Below are positions 17,178 to 25,837 of a stretch of 57,811 bases of DNA, in pieces (the first letter of the stretch is position 1; each line of letters begins with the position of its first letter). The notes under the pieces were generated by a model. That model saw only the letters and a list, made by a program, of their open reading frames with translations. It made no database searches and was not told the DNA's origin. Source of the DNA: an uncultured Pseudoflavonifractor sp. (GTDB taxonomy: Bacteria > Bacillota > Clostridia > Oscillospirales > Oscillospiraceae); assembly GCA_947383685.1 (NCBI GenBank), contig CANDEE010000004.1, positions 1-57,811 of the forward strand. The letters are read 5' to 3'. A program made the translations under genes and the position numbers.

Positions 17178-19210
17178 AAGTGACGCTGGCAAAGTCGGCG
17201 GGCTTTTGCTATGGAGTCCGCCGGGCGGTAGAACTGGCTCAGAGGGCTGCGGCGAGCGACCGGCCCTGTGTTATGCTGGGACCCGTAATCCACAACCGGG
17301 CGGTGATAGAGCGGCTCCGGGATATGGGAGTAAACATGATCCATACTCCAGAGGAAGCTCCGGCCGGAAGCCGGGTGATCCTTCGTTCCCATGGAGAGGG
17401 AAGAACCACCTTTGAGGTTCTGGAGCAGCAGGGGGTGGACATTATGGACACCACCTGTCCCAACGTTTCACGCATCCATAAGTTGGTTCGCCAGGCGGGA
17501 GAGGAGGACCGGCGAGTCATCATCATCGGCGCTGAGGGTCACCCGGAGGTTCAGGCTATTGCGGGATGGAGCCTGGAACCCTTGCTGTTCAAGGATGGAG
17601 AGGAACTGGAGAGATATTTTTTTAGTCGCCCGGAGGAGAGAGACAGGCCCTTTACTATGGTGTCTCAAACCACCTGCACACAATCCGTTTGGAAAATTTG
17701 TAAGGAAAACGCAAAAAAACTGTGTACAAATATCAAAATTTTTGATACAATATGTAATGCTACCTGTACCCGGCAATCCGAAGCCCAGCAGTTGGCCGCT
17801 CAAAACGACGCCGTGGTCGTCATTGGAGGGCGGGAAAGCGCCAACACCCGTCGGCTCTATGAGCTGTGTAAGGCGCTGTGCCCCAACACTGTTTGGATTG
17901 AAAATTCGGACGAGCTGGACCCGGCCCAATTTGACAGAGGGGCCAAAGTGGCGATCACCGCTGGCGCATCAACGCCTGTGTGGATCATAAAGGAGGTATA
18001 TGACAAAATGAGCGACGAAAACATGATGGAGATCGAGGAATCCTTTGCCGAATTGCTGGAGAAGTCGATCAAAACTTTGCATACGGGGGAGAAGGTTATG
18101 GGCGTTGTTACCGCTATTACGCCCACTGAGATCTATGTGGATCTTGGCACGAAGCACGCCGGTTACATACCGGTGGCAGAGTTGACCGATGATCCCACTG
18201 CCAAAGTGGAAGATTTGGTCAAGGTTGGTCAGGAAATTGAGGTCTTTGTAGTCCGGGTCAATGATGCCGAGGGCGTTGTCACTCTGTCCAAGAAGCGTCT
18301 GGATTCTGTCAAGAGTTGGGACGATGTGGAGAAGGCCTGTGAGGACAAGTCTACTGTGGAGGGCGTTGTCACCGAGGAGAACAAGGGTGGCGTAGTGGTC
18401 AGCATCAAGGGTGTACGGGTGTTTATCCCTGCTTCTCAGACCGGCGTTCCCCGTGATACCCCGCTGACCGAGCTTCTTAAGCAGAAGGTCAGACTCCGCA
18501 TCACCGAGGTCAATCGGGCTCGCCGCCGTGTGGTTGGCTCTATCCGGGCTGTAACTGCTGCGGAGCGGGCGGAGAAGTCTGCTGAAGTTTGGAATGCCAT
18601 TGAGGAGGGCAAACACTATCACGGCGTGGTCAAGTCCCTTACCTCTTATGGGGCCTTTGTGGACATTGGCGGAGTGGACGGCATGGTCCATGTTTCCGAG
18701 CTGTCTTGGAGCCGTATCAAGCATCCTTCCGAGGTGGTGAATCCCGGCGACGAGGTGGATGTATATGTTATCTCCTTTGATCCGGAGAAGCGGAAGATTT
18801 CTTTGGGTATGAAGGACAAGAGTCAGGATCCTTGGGCCGAGTTTACAGAGAAGTATCATGTAGGTGATACCGCTACTGTAAAGGTGGTCAAGCTCATGAC
18901 CTTTGGCGCTTTTGCCGAGGTGGTTCCTGGCGTAGACGGCTTGATTCATATTTCCCAGATTGCGGACCACCGCATTGAGAAGCCTGGTGATGCACTTAGT
19001 GAAGGCCAGGAAGTGGAAGTGAAGATCACCGACATCGACTACGATAAGAAGAAGGTGTCCCTGTCTATCCGTGCTCTGATTGAGGAGGCTCAGAAGCCCG
19101 CCGACATCAGTGAGGAGGACACTGTGGTAGCCAGTGCAGACGGTGAAACCACTCAGGTTGCTCCTGATTTTGCCGAAGCAGAGGTCGCTGATGAGACCTC
19201 TGGCGAGTAA
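17174..19210 (+). CDS. ispH-rpsA: HMBPP reductase (IspH) - ribosomal protein S1 fusion
   Basis: One 678-residue frame. Residues 1 to about 280 are IspH (LytB), the last MEP-pathway enzyme, with its three [4Fe-4S] cysteines in GFCYGV (C12), DTTCPN (about 95) and NATCTR (about 198). Residues about 295-630 carry four S1 RNA-binding repeats (e.g. GVVTAITPTEIYVDLG, GYGAFVDIGG-like, GAFAEVVPG), followed by an acidic tail. The fusion is known in Clostridia. A perfect AAAGGAGGT at 17989-17997 lies 10 bases before in-frame Met279 (ATG 18008), so a free 400-residue S1 may be made from an internal start. Confidence 0.95.
   Translation: MKVTLAKSAGFCYGVRRAVELAQRAAASDRPCVMLGPVIHNRAVIERLRDMGVNMIHTPEEAPAGSRVILRSHGEGRTTFEVLEQQGVDIMDTTCPNVSRIHKLVRQAGEEDRRVIIIGAEGHPEVQAIAGWSLEPLLFKDGEELERYFFSRPEERDRPFTMVSQTTCTQSVWKICKENAKKLCTNIKIFDTICNATCTRQSEAQQLAAQNDAVVVIGGRESANTRRLYELCKALCPNTVWIENSDELDPAQFDRGAKVAITAGASTPVWIIKEVYDKMSDENMMEIEESFAELLEKSIKTLHTGEKVMGVVTAITPTEIYVDLGTKHAGYIPVAELTDDPTAKVEDLVKVGQEIEVFVVRVNDAEGVVTLSKKRLDSVKSWDDVEKACEDKSTVEGVVTEENKGGVVVSIKGVRVFIPASQTGVPRDTPLTELLKQKVRLRITEVNRARRRVVGSIRAVTAAERAEKSAEVWNAIEEGKHYHGVVKSLTSYGAFVDIGGVDGMVHVSELSWSRIKHPSEVVNPGDEVDVYVISFDPEKRKISLGMKDKSQDPWAEFTEKYHVGDTATVKVVKLMTFGAFAEVVPGVDGLIHISQIADHRIEKPGDALSEGQEVEVKITDIDYDKKKVSLSIRALIEEAQKPADISEEDTVVASADGETTQVAPDFAEAEVADETSGE
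17989..18010 (+). promoter_or_regulatory. Internal ribosome-binding site and start codon in ispH-rpsA
   Basis: AAAGGAGGT followed after 10 bases by in-frame ATG 18008, placed exactly at the IspH/S1 junction. Initiation there would yield a 400-residue protein made only of the S1 repeats and tail. Confidence 0.5.
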
Positions 19211-19226
19211 AAACTGACAAAAATTC

Positions 19227-19266
19227 AAAAACGGTGCCATTTCTTATGGAAATGGCACCGTTTTTT
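19227..19266 (+). terminator. Intrinsic terminator after ispH-rpsA
   Basis: Perfect 13-bp stem ACGGTGCCATTTC / GAAATGGCACCGT, 5-base loop, A-run before and T6 after. Confidence 0.93.
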
Positions 19267-19267
19267 C

Positions 19268-19296
19268 TTGCATTTTGGGAAAATGTGGTCTATAAT
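19268..19296 (+). promoter_or_regulatory. Sigma-A promoter for carD
   Basis: TTGCAT and a consensus TATAAT separated by 17 bases, immediately after the preceding terminator. Confidence 0.8.
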
Positions 19297-19336
19297 AACA
19301 ACTGGTAGAATAGGATGTGGAGAATAGGAGGGAGTC

Positions 19337-19816
19337 ATGTTTCAAGTTGGGGACAAGATCGTCCATCCCATGCACGGCGCAGGGGTGATCGATGAGATCA
19401 CTACACGGAAAATCAACGGTGTTGTGCGGGATTATTACATTTTAAAGCTACCCGTTGGCGGGATGTTGGTGATGGTTCCCACGGAGAACAGCGCGGAGAT
19501 AGGGATGCGCCCAGTGATGACCCCAGCGGAAGCTGATCGGCTCATCGAGGCCCTGCCCGGAATTCAGGCGGATGCGGACCCCAACTGGAACCGAAGATAC
19601 CGGGAGAATATGCTTCGGCTGAAAAGCGGAAATCTATTGGAGGTGGCCAGAGTTGTCAAAACCCTGATGCTCCGGGATGGGGCGCGGGGGCTGTCCACTG
19701 GGGAGCGAAAAATGCTCCATTCCGCCAAGCAGATCCTGATTTCTGAGATTGTCATGTCAGAAGGCTCCAACTATGAGGATGTGGAGCGGCGTATCGATAT
19801 GGCCTTGGCACAATAA
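19337..19816 (+). CDS. CarD family transcriptional regulator
   Basis: 159-residue CarD/CdnL-like protein. The N-terminal RNA-polymerase-binding Tudor-like domain (FQVGDKIVHPMHGAGVID) is followed by a helical DNA-contacting domain. In other bacteria such proteins stabilise the open promoter complex at rRNA and stress promoters. AGGAGGGAG precedes the ATG. ispD and ispF follow, a conserved neighbourhood in Clostridia, but a strong terminator separates them. Confidence 0.9.
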   Translation: MFQVGDKIVHPMHGAGVIDEITTRKINGVVRDYYILKLPVGGMLVMVPTENSAEIGMRPVMTPAEADRLIEALPGIQADADPNWNRRYRENMLRLKSGNLLEVARVVKTLMLRDGARGLSTGERKMLHSAKQILISEIVMSEGSNYEDVERRIDMALAQ

Positions 19817-19826
19817 GATAGAAATT

Positions 19827-19859
19827 CGGAAAAAGGAACCGTTTCGGTTCCTTTTTCCG
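19827..19859 (+). terminator. Intrinsic terminator after carD
   Basis: Perfect 15-bp stem CGGAAAAAGGAACCG / CGGTTCCTTTTTCCG with a TTT loop; the 3' arm contains T5. Only 27 bases precede ispD, in which I see no clear promoter, so ispD-ispF may depend on read-through. Confidence 0.85.
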
Positions 19860-19886
19860 CTATCCAAACGAAAAGGGAGATAGATT

Positions 19887-20612
19887 ATGGGATTTCTAAA
19901 GTGTTTGCTGGGCCGGAAAAAAGGTCCGAATCTGACCTGTACCGCTGTTGTGCCTGCAGCAGGACATTCTCTGCGAATGGGAGAGGATAAGCTGTTTCTC
20001 TCTCTGGGGGAAATGCCTGTACTTTTGCGGACTCTGCGGACCCTGGAGAGCAGCGTTTACATTACGGAAATCATTATTGCTGCTCGGGAGGAGTCAATTG
20101 TCCCCTTGGGGCAGCTTTGCAAGGACGCAGCGCTTACAAAGGTGCGGAAAATTGTGGTAGGGGGAGAGACCCGCTCTGCCTCTGTACTGGCAGGCATCCG
20201 GGAGGCGGACCCATCCTCTGAACTTATCGCCGTCCATGACGGTGACAGGCCCTTAGTGACGGTAGATATTATCAATACCGCCATTGAGAAGGCCGCAGAG
20301 CGTGGAGCGGTAGCTCCGGCCGTGCCGGTCAAGGATACCATTAAGCGGGCTGTGGACGGCGTGGTGGTGGGCGCTTTGAGCCGTTCAGAACTCTATGCTG
20401 TCCAGACCCCCCAGGTTTTTGAGCACGGCCTGATTTTGGGTGCACTGGAAAAAGCTGCTGAAGATAGAGTGGAACTTACCGACGATTGCTCTGCGGTGGA
20501 GCGCATCGGGATGCCGGTGTTTCTTACTGAGGGCTCTTATGACAACATCAAGCTTACTACTCCGGAGGACTTGGCTGTAGCGGAAGCAATTTTGGAGAGG
20601 CAGGGAGTTTAA
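19887..20612 (+). CDS. ispD: 2-C-methyl-D-erythritol 4-phosphate cytidylyltransferase
   Basis: Third step of the MEP isoprenoid pathway: CTP + MEP to CDP-ME. The nucleotide loop VPAAGHSLRMGEDKLF (about residue 23), HDGDRP near 113 and the C-terminal LTTPEDLAVAE are typical; length 241. The N-terminal 12 residues (MGFLKCLLGRKK) are an extra basic lead-in. The stop directly abuts the ispF start. Confidence 0.94.
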   Translation: MGFLKCLLGRKKGPNLTCTAVVPAAGHSLRMGEDKLFLSLGEMPVLLRTLRTLESSVYITEIIIAAREESIVPLGQLCKDAALTKVRKIVVGGETRSASVLAGIREADPSSELIAVHDGDRPLVTVDIINTAIEKAAERGAVAPAVPVKDTIKRAVDGVVVGALSRSELYAVQTPQVFEHGLILGALEKAAEDRVELTDDCSAVERIGMPVFLTEGSYDNIKLTTPEDLAVAEAILERQGV

Positions 20613-21092
20613 ATGAGAATCGGACAGGGCTATGATGTACACAAACTGACAGCAGGACGGAAACTTATCCTGGGTGGAGTGGAAATTCCCTGGGAGAAGG
20701 GGCTTCTGGGCCATTCCGATGCTGATGTGCTGACCCACGCACTCATGGATGCTCTCCTTGGAGCCTGCGCTTTGGGGGACATTGGGCGCTTGTTTCCCGA
20801 CAACGACCCGGCTTATTCAGGGGCAGATAGTCTGAAATTGTTGGATCATGTAGTACAGCTTTTGGAGGTGAACGGTTATTTTGTGGGGAATGTGGATGTG
20901 ACCGTCATTGCTCAGGCCCCAAAGCTGGCTCCCTATGTTGGAGAAATGCGGAAAAATCTGGCCCAACGGCTAAAGGTGGGCTTGGACCAGGTCAGCATAA
21001 AGGCCACCACTGAGGAGCATCTAGGTTTCACTGGCAGAGGAGAAGGGATTGCTGCTCAGGCGGTATGCCTGATAGGGGAACGGAATAAATGA
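20613..21092 (+). CDS. ispF: 2-C-methyl-D-erythritol 2,4-cyclodiphosphate synthase
   Basis: Cyclises CDP-ME2P to MEcPP in the MEP pathway. Metal and substrate motifs GQGYDVHKL (residue 4), HSDADVLTHALMDALLGA (about 34), DIGRLFPDNDP (about 56) and the C-terminal TTEEHLGFTGRGEGI are complete. 159 residues, normal. Coupled to ispD without spacing. Confidence 0.97.
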   Translation: MRIGQGYDVHKLTAGRKLILGGVEIPWEKGLLGHSDADVLTHALMDALLGACALGDIGRLFPDNDPAYSGADSLKLLDHVVQLLEVNGYFVGNVDVTVIAQAPKLAPYVGEMRKNLAQRLKVGLDQVSIKATTEEHLGFTGRGEGIAAQAVCLIGERNK

Positions 21093-21142
21093 GAAGAATA
21101 GGCAAAAGTCTTGTACTCCGATAGCTAACACCATAATGTTCC

Positions 21143-21187
21143 AAAACGCTCCTTCACTGCATATCATGCGGTGAGAGGAGCGTTTTT
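21143..21187 (+). terminator. Intrinsic terminator after ispF
   Basis: 11-bp outer stem AAAACGCTCCT / AGGAGCGTTTT with an interrupted inner stem and T5 at the end. Confidence 0.85.
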
Positions 21188-21242
21188 GCCTCTCCCGATG
21201 GGAGGCCATTTCTCTCAAGCTCTGGAAAGGAATGGTCATTCA

Positions 21243-21497
21243 ATGGTTTACTATTTAATTGTCTGCCGATCCCTGACCTATGCCCAGAGGACCCAAATGG
21301 CTTTGGAGCGGGCAGGTATCACCGCCCACATTCTTCGCTCCCCCAAGGTCATTGACGGTGAGGGGTGCAGTCACTCGGTGAAGGTATCGGAGCGGAATCT
21401 GGCAAACGCCCTAATCGTGCTGGCCCGCACAGGGCTTAGCCCAAAACGGGTGTTCATTATGGCCAGCGACGGAAGCTATAAGGAGGTGCTGCTCTGA
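21243..21497 (+). CDS. DUF3343 family protein, putative Se/S carrier-like
   Basis: 84-residue protein MVYYLIVCRSLTYAQRT..., a DUF3343 member. Some databases label the family putative Se/S carrier protein; direct evidence is thin. Two cysteines are present, in CRS near residue 8 and in GCSHSV near 41. The ATG at 21243 gives the usual N-terminus; its Shine-Dalgarno (AAGGA) is distant and weak. The stop overlaps by one base the start of a cysteine-desulfurase-like gene, which supports a sulfur or selenium transfer role by association. Confidence 0.75.
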   Translation: MVYYLIVCRSLTYAQRTQMALERAGITAHILRSPKVIDGEGCSHSVKVSERNLANALIVLARTGLSPKRVFIMASDGSYKEVLL

Positions 21498-22621
21498 TGA
21501 CCTATTTAGACAGCGCCGCCACTACCTTGCAAAAGCCGCTTGCTGTCCGGCGGGCGGTGCTTTCCGCCATGGAACGGATGGCTTCGCCTGGACGGGGTGG
21601 GCATAGGCCTGCCATGTTGGCGGCAGAGACTGTGTTTCAATGCCGCCAAGCTGCGGCGGAGTTGTTTCATGTGGAAGACTTGGAAAATATCGTTTTTACC
21701 CTCAATGCTACCCATGCCCTGAACCTTGCCATTAAGTCGGTGGTGAAGCCGGGAGACACGGTGCTGGTATCGGGTTATGAACACAATGCCGTTACTAGGC
21801 CTCTGGCGGCTTTGAATTGCCGCATCAAGGTGGCCCGGTCGCCTCTCTTTGATCGGGAAGCCATGTTGGCGGCCTTTGATCAGCAACTTACAGAGGAGGT
21901 TACTTGTGTAGTCTGCAACCATGTGTCAAATGTCTTTGGCTTTATCCTTCCGGTGGAGGAAATCGCCCGCCTGTGCCGAGAGAGGGGGGTGCCCATGATT
22001 CTGGATGCTTCCCAATCTGCCGGAACGCTGCCTGTTCACATGGATGAACTGGGCTGTGCGTTCATCGGAATGCCGGGACACAAGGGGCTTTATGGACCTC
22101 AGGGTACGGGACTGCTGCTATGTGGTGGGGAGCAGGACACAGCAACTCTTTTGGAGGGGGGAACGGGGAGCCTTTCTGCCCAACAGGAGATGCCGGATTT
22201 CCTACCGGACCGCTTGGAGGCGGGAACTCACAATGTTCCGGGTGTAGCGGGACTTTTGGAGGGTATCCGGTATGTGATAAAGCGGGGAGAGAGAGATATC
22301 CTCCGCCGGGAGCGGGAGCTGACCCGACAGGCAGCCGGAAGCCTTTCCGCTCTCCCTGGTGTTACCGTCTATTCTGCCGAGGACTTATCCGTTCAGGTTG
22401 GGGTGCTCTCCTTCCAGGTGGAGAAATTGGATTGCGAGGATGTAGGGGAGCAACTGGGACAGAGAAATGTGGCTGTCCGGGCCGGTCTTCATTGCGCTCC
22501 TTTTGCTCACCAGAGCGCAGGTACGGAGGAGAAGGGAACTGTGCGGGTCAGCTTTTCTGACTTTAACACTTCTGCCGATGTACGGACTCTAGTCCGGGAG
22601 GTTTCCGGGCTGACAAAATAA
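21497..22621 (+). CDS. Cysteine desulfurase / selenocysteine lyase family aminotransferase
   Basis: Class V PLP enzyme of 374 residues. The PLP-binding lysine is in GMPGHKGLYGPQG (about K195); the nucleophilic cysteine is in GLHCAPFAH near residue 333, in the position used by the SufS/CsdA group; N-terminal YLDSAATTLQKP is diagnostic. It probably mobilises sulfur (or selenium) from cysteine. No suf or isc scaffold is adjacent; its partner is the DUF3343 protein. Confidence 0.88.
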   Translation: MTYLDSAATTLQKPLAVRRAVLSAMERMASPGRGGHRPAMLAAETVFQCRQAAAELFHVEDLENIVFTLNATHALNLAIKSVVKPGDTVLVSGYEHNAVTRPLAALNCRIKVARSPLFDREAMLAAFDQQLTEEVTCVVCNHVSNVFGFILPVEEIARLCRERGVPMILDASQSAGTLPVHMDELGCAFIGMPGHKGLYGPQGTGLLLCGGEQDTATLLEGGTGSLSAQQEMPDFLPDRLEAGTHNVPGVAGLLEGIRYVIKRGERDILRRERELTRQAAGSLSALPGVTVYSAEDLSVQVGVLSFQVEKLDCEDVGEQLGQRNVAVRAGLHCAPFAHQSAGTEEKGTVRVSFSDFNTSADVRTLVREVSGLTK

Positions 22622-22624
22622 AAG

Positions 22625-22654
22625 GAAAAGGGACCTCGCGAGAGGGCCCTTTTC
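22625..22654 (+). terminator. Intrinsic terminator after the desulfurase gene
   Basis: Stem GAAAAGGG-(A/G mismatch)-CCTC with GCGA tetraloop; the 3' arm ends CCCTTTTC. Confidence 0.8.
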
Positions 22655-22727
22655 TTACAATATGAAAAAGGACAGGCTATGGGGAGGAAAAGAGCAGAAA
22701 TTCAGGAAAAATTAACGATTATCTCCC

Positions 22728-22756
22728 TTGCACATGGGACGCAAATCAAGTATAAT
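22728..22756 (+). promoter_or_regulatory. Sigma-A promoter for cdaA
   Basis: TTGCAC and a consensus TATAAT with an exact 17-base spacer, about 65 bases before the start codon. Confidence 0.8.
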
Positions 22757-22826
22757 AATTACAATTGTGGGGAAATACCCTTCACAGGAAAAATGGGAAG
22801 TAATCCGAAAAGAGGGAGGGAGCAGG

Positions 22827-23723
22827 ATGGAACGAGTGATTGCGGCGGCAGAGCGGATATTTTCCAATTTTGGGATGATTGCCATTACCGATATCATTGA
22901 CATTGCCATCGTGGCCTTCCTTATCTATAAGCTTATTGAGTTAATCCGTTCCACCAATTCGGGAAAAGTGGCAAAGGGCATTCTGCTGCTGCTGGCGGCT
23001 CTGGTTTTATCTAATCTGGGCCATCTCTACACTGTAAGCTGGATGCTGAACCGGGCGTTGGAGGTGGGAGTGCTGGCCTTGGTAATCCTCTTTCAGCCGG
23101 AGCTTCGGAAGTTACTGGAGCAGGTGGGCAGCAGCCGTATCGGTAAGGTGTTTTCCGGGGGACGGCAGGCTGCCTCCGACGAACTGGACGGCGCTATCAC
23201 CCAGACGGTAGAGGCTTATGCGGAGCTTTCCAAAAGCAAGACGGGAGCGCTCATGGTTTTTGAGCGGAACAATATGTTAGATGAGGCTATCCGTACAGGA
23301 ACAAGGTTGGACACTGTGGTTAACAGTGAGCTTTTGAAGAATATTTTCTGGAACAAGGCGCCCCTCCACGATGGAGCGGTTATCGTTCGCGATGGGCGTA
23401 TCGTAGGGGCAGGATGTATGCTTCCCATGTCGGGGAATGTAAATCTGTCCAAGGAACTTGGGATGCGCCACAGGGCGGGCATCGGCGCCAGCGAGCAGAC
23501 CGACGCGGTAGTGGCTATTGTTTCAGAGGAGACAGGCTCTATCTCGGTGGCTGTGGGCGGGATGCTCAAGCGGCATCTGGCTCCGGAAACTTTAGAGCGG
23601 TTGCTTCGCAACGAGTTGCTTCCGGAGAAAAAGGAGGAGGAAACCTCCATATTCAATAAGCTGTCTGCCCTGTTCCCGGGCAAGAAAGAGGGGTCAAAGG
23701 ATGGAGAGACAGACAAAAAATAA
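22827..23723 (+). CDS. cdaA: Diadenylate cyclase CdaA
   Basis: Membrane-bound enzyme that makes the essential messenger c-di-AMP from two ATP. Three hydrophobic segments cover residues about 18-85; the DAC domain follows with DGA in LHDGAVIV (about 180) and RHR in MRHRAGIG (about 213). ATG 22827 follows GGGAGG; the earlier in-frame start at 22728 overlaps the promoter. 298 residues. It overlaps cdaR by 23 bases. glmM, the usual third gene, is absent here. Confidence 0.95.
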   Translation: MERVIAAAERIFSNFGMIAITDIIDIAIVAFLIYKLIELIRSTNSGKVAKGILLLLAALVLSNLGHLYTVSWMLNRALEVGVLALVILFQPELRKLLEQVGSSRIGKVFSGGRQAASDELDGAITQTVEAYAELSKSKTGALMVFERNNMLDEAIRTGTRLDTVVNSELLKNIFWNKAPLHDGAVIVRDGRIVGAGCMLPMSGNVNLSKELGMRHRAGIGASEQTDAVVAIVSEETGSISVAVGGMLKRHLAPETLERLLRNELLPEKKEEETSIFNKLSALFPGKKEGSKDGETDKK

Positions 23724-24939
23724 GGGTCTCTATATGGTTGTCTCCGTCCTCATTGCCATTGGACTATGGGCTTATGTAGTGGGAGTACTGAACCCGGACA
23801 GCTCTGGGCCGGTACGGAACCTGCCTGTGGCCTTTGTGGGCACTGACGTGTTGGAGAGCCGGGGACTGATGATTGTCAACGGCATGAACCAGACTGTTAC
23901 CCTCAATGTGACTGGTAAACGGAACGCACTGCTGGCTCTTTCTGCTGATACGGTGTCTATTACGGTGGACGTTTCCTCCATTACCCAGCCAGGGCAGTAC
24001 TCCAACGAATATCAGGTTTCCTTTAATCTTCCGGCTTCTGTTTCCGCCAGTTCACTGGCTATTACAGACCGGTATCCGCAGACGGTGGCCTATACAGTGG
24101 TTCGGCAGGCGACCCGTACCATCCCTATCCGGGGTACAGTTACGGGTAGTGTGGCGGAGAGCTATCAGGCCGGAGAGTTCCATTTTGACCCGGAGACCCT
24201 GGAGATTCGGGGAGAAGAAGCAGTGGTAAATCAGATTGACTATGCCTTGGTGACGTTGGATCAGGAGGATATGTCCGAGACATATAGCGGGGATTTGCCT
24301 TATACCTTTATTACCTTTACCGGGGACGAGATGAACCCGGCGGGGCTGGAAACCAGCGCATCCCTGGTACGGACAATCTTGCCTGTGTTCCAGCTTAAGG
24401 AAGTGCCTCTTACTGTCAATATTATTCCCGGCGGTGGAGCCACCGAGAAAAATGTAGAGGTGGACATTGAGCCCAAGAGCATTATGGTGTCCGGCGCTTC
24501 CGCTGATTTGGAGCCATTGAAGGAAATTTCCCTGGGCAACATTGACCTTGCCAAGGTGTTGGGTAGCGACACATTGAGCTTCCCCATTTCTCTGACCTCT
24601 GAGCTTACCAACGTGAGCGGCGTTGCCGAGGCTACTGTGACCCTTTCCGTAGAGGGACTTACCACGGCTACGCTGGAAGTAGATAGTATTGAGCTGATCC
24701 ATTGTCCAGAGGGCTATACCGCTGATGCGGTGACCCAAACCCGGCAGGTGCAGATTCGGGGCGCGGCGGAGGCGGTGGAGACGGTGACTGCCTCCCAAAT
24801 CCTGATTGTGGCAGATTTGGAGAATGCAGTATCTGCAACCGGAACCCAGACCATTCCCGTGAAGGTCTACTTGAATGGCAGGAATGATGTGGGTGTGGTG
24901 GGCGACTACAATATCGTAGTGTCCATCACCCGACGGTAG
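23701..24939 (+). CDS. cdaR: YbbR-domain protein CdaR, regulator of CdaA
   Basis: Extracytoplasmic regulator of c-di-AMP synthesis. One N-terminal membrane anchor (residues about 10-28), then three or four YbbR repeats (beta-rich, about 85 residues each) exposed outside. 412 residues. Its start lies inside cdaA, indicating coupled synthesis of the two partners. Repeats are recognised by phrases such as PIRGTVTG and VEVDIEPKSIMVSG. Confidence 0.9.
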   Translation: MERQTKNKGLYMVVSVLIAIGLWAYVVGVLNPDSSGPVRNLPVAFVGTDVLESRGLMIVNGMNQTVTLNVTGKRNALLALSADTVSITVDVSSITQPGQYSNEYQVSFNLPASVSASSLAITDRYPQTVAYTVVRQATRTIPIRGTVTGSVAESYQAGEFHFDPETLEIRGEEAVVNQIDYALVTLDQEDMSETYSGDLPYTFITFTGDEMNPAGLETSASLVRTILPVFQLKEVPLTVNIIPGGGATEKNVEVDIEPKSIMVSGASADLEPLKEISLGNIDLAKVLGSDTLSFPISLTSELTNVSGVAEATVTLSVEGLTTATLEVDSIELIHCPEGYTADAVTQTRQVQIRGAAEAVETVTASQILIVADLENAVSATGTQTIPVKVYLNGRNDVGVVGDYNIVVSITRR

Positions 24940-24961
24940 TCTATCGTAGGCGGAATCGAGG

Positions 24962-25837
24962 ATGTTTGGTTATGTGCGGGCACGGGAGGATACCCTCCCG
25001 CCGGAGGCTCAAAGGGGTTATGAGGCGGCCTACTGCGGCCTGTGCCATACGCTGAAGGAGCAATATGGAGCCATTCCCCGGCTGTTCCTGAACTACGATT
25101 TTGTATTTCTTGCCTTGCTGTTGGCTCCGGAGAAGGGGACAGGCAAGGCGGAATGTAGGAAATGTCCCCTCCATCCATGGAAAGGAAAGGCTACCTGCGA
25201 AGGCGGCGATTGGATGGAAATTGCCGCCGGGGAGAGCGTGATTCTGACCTGGTGGAAGCTACGGGATGCCATAGTGGACGGCGGCTTCTGGCCCCGGCTT
25301 GGAGCGAGTCTTCTTTGCCTGTTGTTGAGTCCTAGTTACCGTAAGGCCAAAGCCCGACACCCGGATTTTGACAACAGTACAACCAAGTTATTGGCGGAGC
25401 TACGGGAACTGGAGAAAGAGAAAAGCCCCTCGATTGATCATACGGCCGACTGTTTTGCCCGGCTTTTGCAGGCAGCATCGCCCGCAGTGAATGAGGAGAT
25501 TTTGGACAGGCCCCGTCAGCTGCTTCTTTATCACTTGGGGCGTTGGATTTATCTGGTTGACGCTGTGGATGATTTGACTGAAGACAAGAAGGCGGGGCGC
25601 TACAACCCCGTGACGGCCCGATTCCCGGCCTGGAGGCCGGAGGACAAGACCTATCTTCGCCATACTATGGATCATTCCTTAGCTTTGGCGGGAGCGGCAT
25701 TTCAGCTATTGCCCGTCAATCCATGGAGCGAAGTGACAGAAAATATTTTATACAACGGCCTCCCTGCTGTGGAAGAGCTGGTTTTTGCGGGGAAGTGGCG
25801 GGAGTATCAAAAGAAACGTAGGAGAAACAACGGATGA
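24962..25837 (+). CDS. DUF5685 family protein
   Basis: 291-residue protein of unknown function resembling DUF5685. Two cysteine clusters near the N-terminus (CGLC near residue 25; CRKC and a later TC near 62-80) suggest a metal site, and a helical segment YLVDAVDDLTEDKKAGRYNP near 200 has an Asp-rich look reminiscent of isoprenoid-synthase-like folds; that last point is speculative. It starts 22 bases after cdaR and overlaps the DnaJ-domain gene by 4 bases, a pairing seen in other Clostridia. Confidence 0.7.
   Translation: MFGYVRAREDTLPPEAQRGYEAAYCGLCHTLKEQYGAIPRLFLNYDFVFLALLLAPEKGTGKAECRKCPLHPWKGKATCEGGDWMEIAAGESVILTWWKLRDAIVDGGFWPRLGASLLCLLLSPSYRKAKARHPDFDNSTTKLLAELRELEKEKSPSIDHTADCFARLLQAASPAVNEEILDRPRQLLLYHLGRWIYLVDAVDDLTEDKKAGRYNPVTARFPAWRPEDKTYLRHTMDHSLALAGAAFQLLPVNPWSEVTENILYNGLPAVEELVFAGKWREYQKKRRRNNG

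Noticed and set aside
17969..19240. 423-codon open frame on the minus strand
   Set aside because: Antisense to the S1 repeats of ispH-rpsA; no family resemblance and no Shine-Dalgarno. A codon-bias shadow.
22679..22900. 73-codon plus-strand ORF upstream of cdaA
   Set aside because: It spans the cdaA promoter and enters cdaA out of frame; no conserved features.
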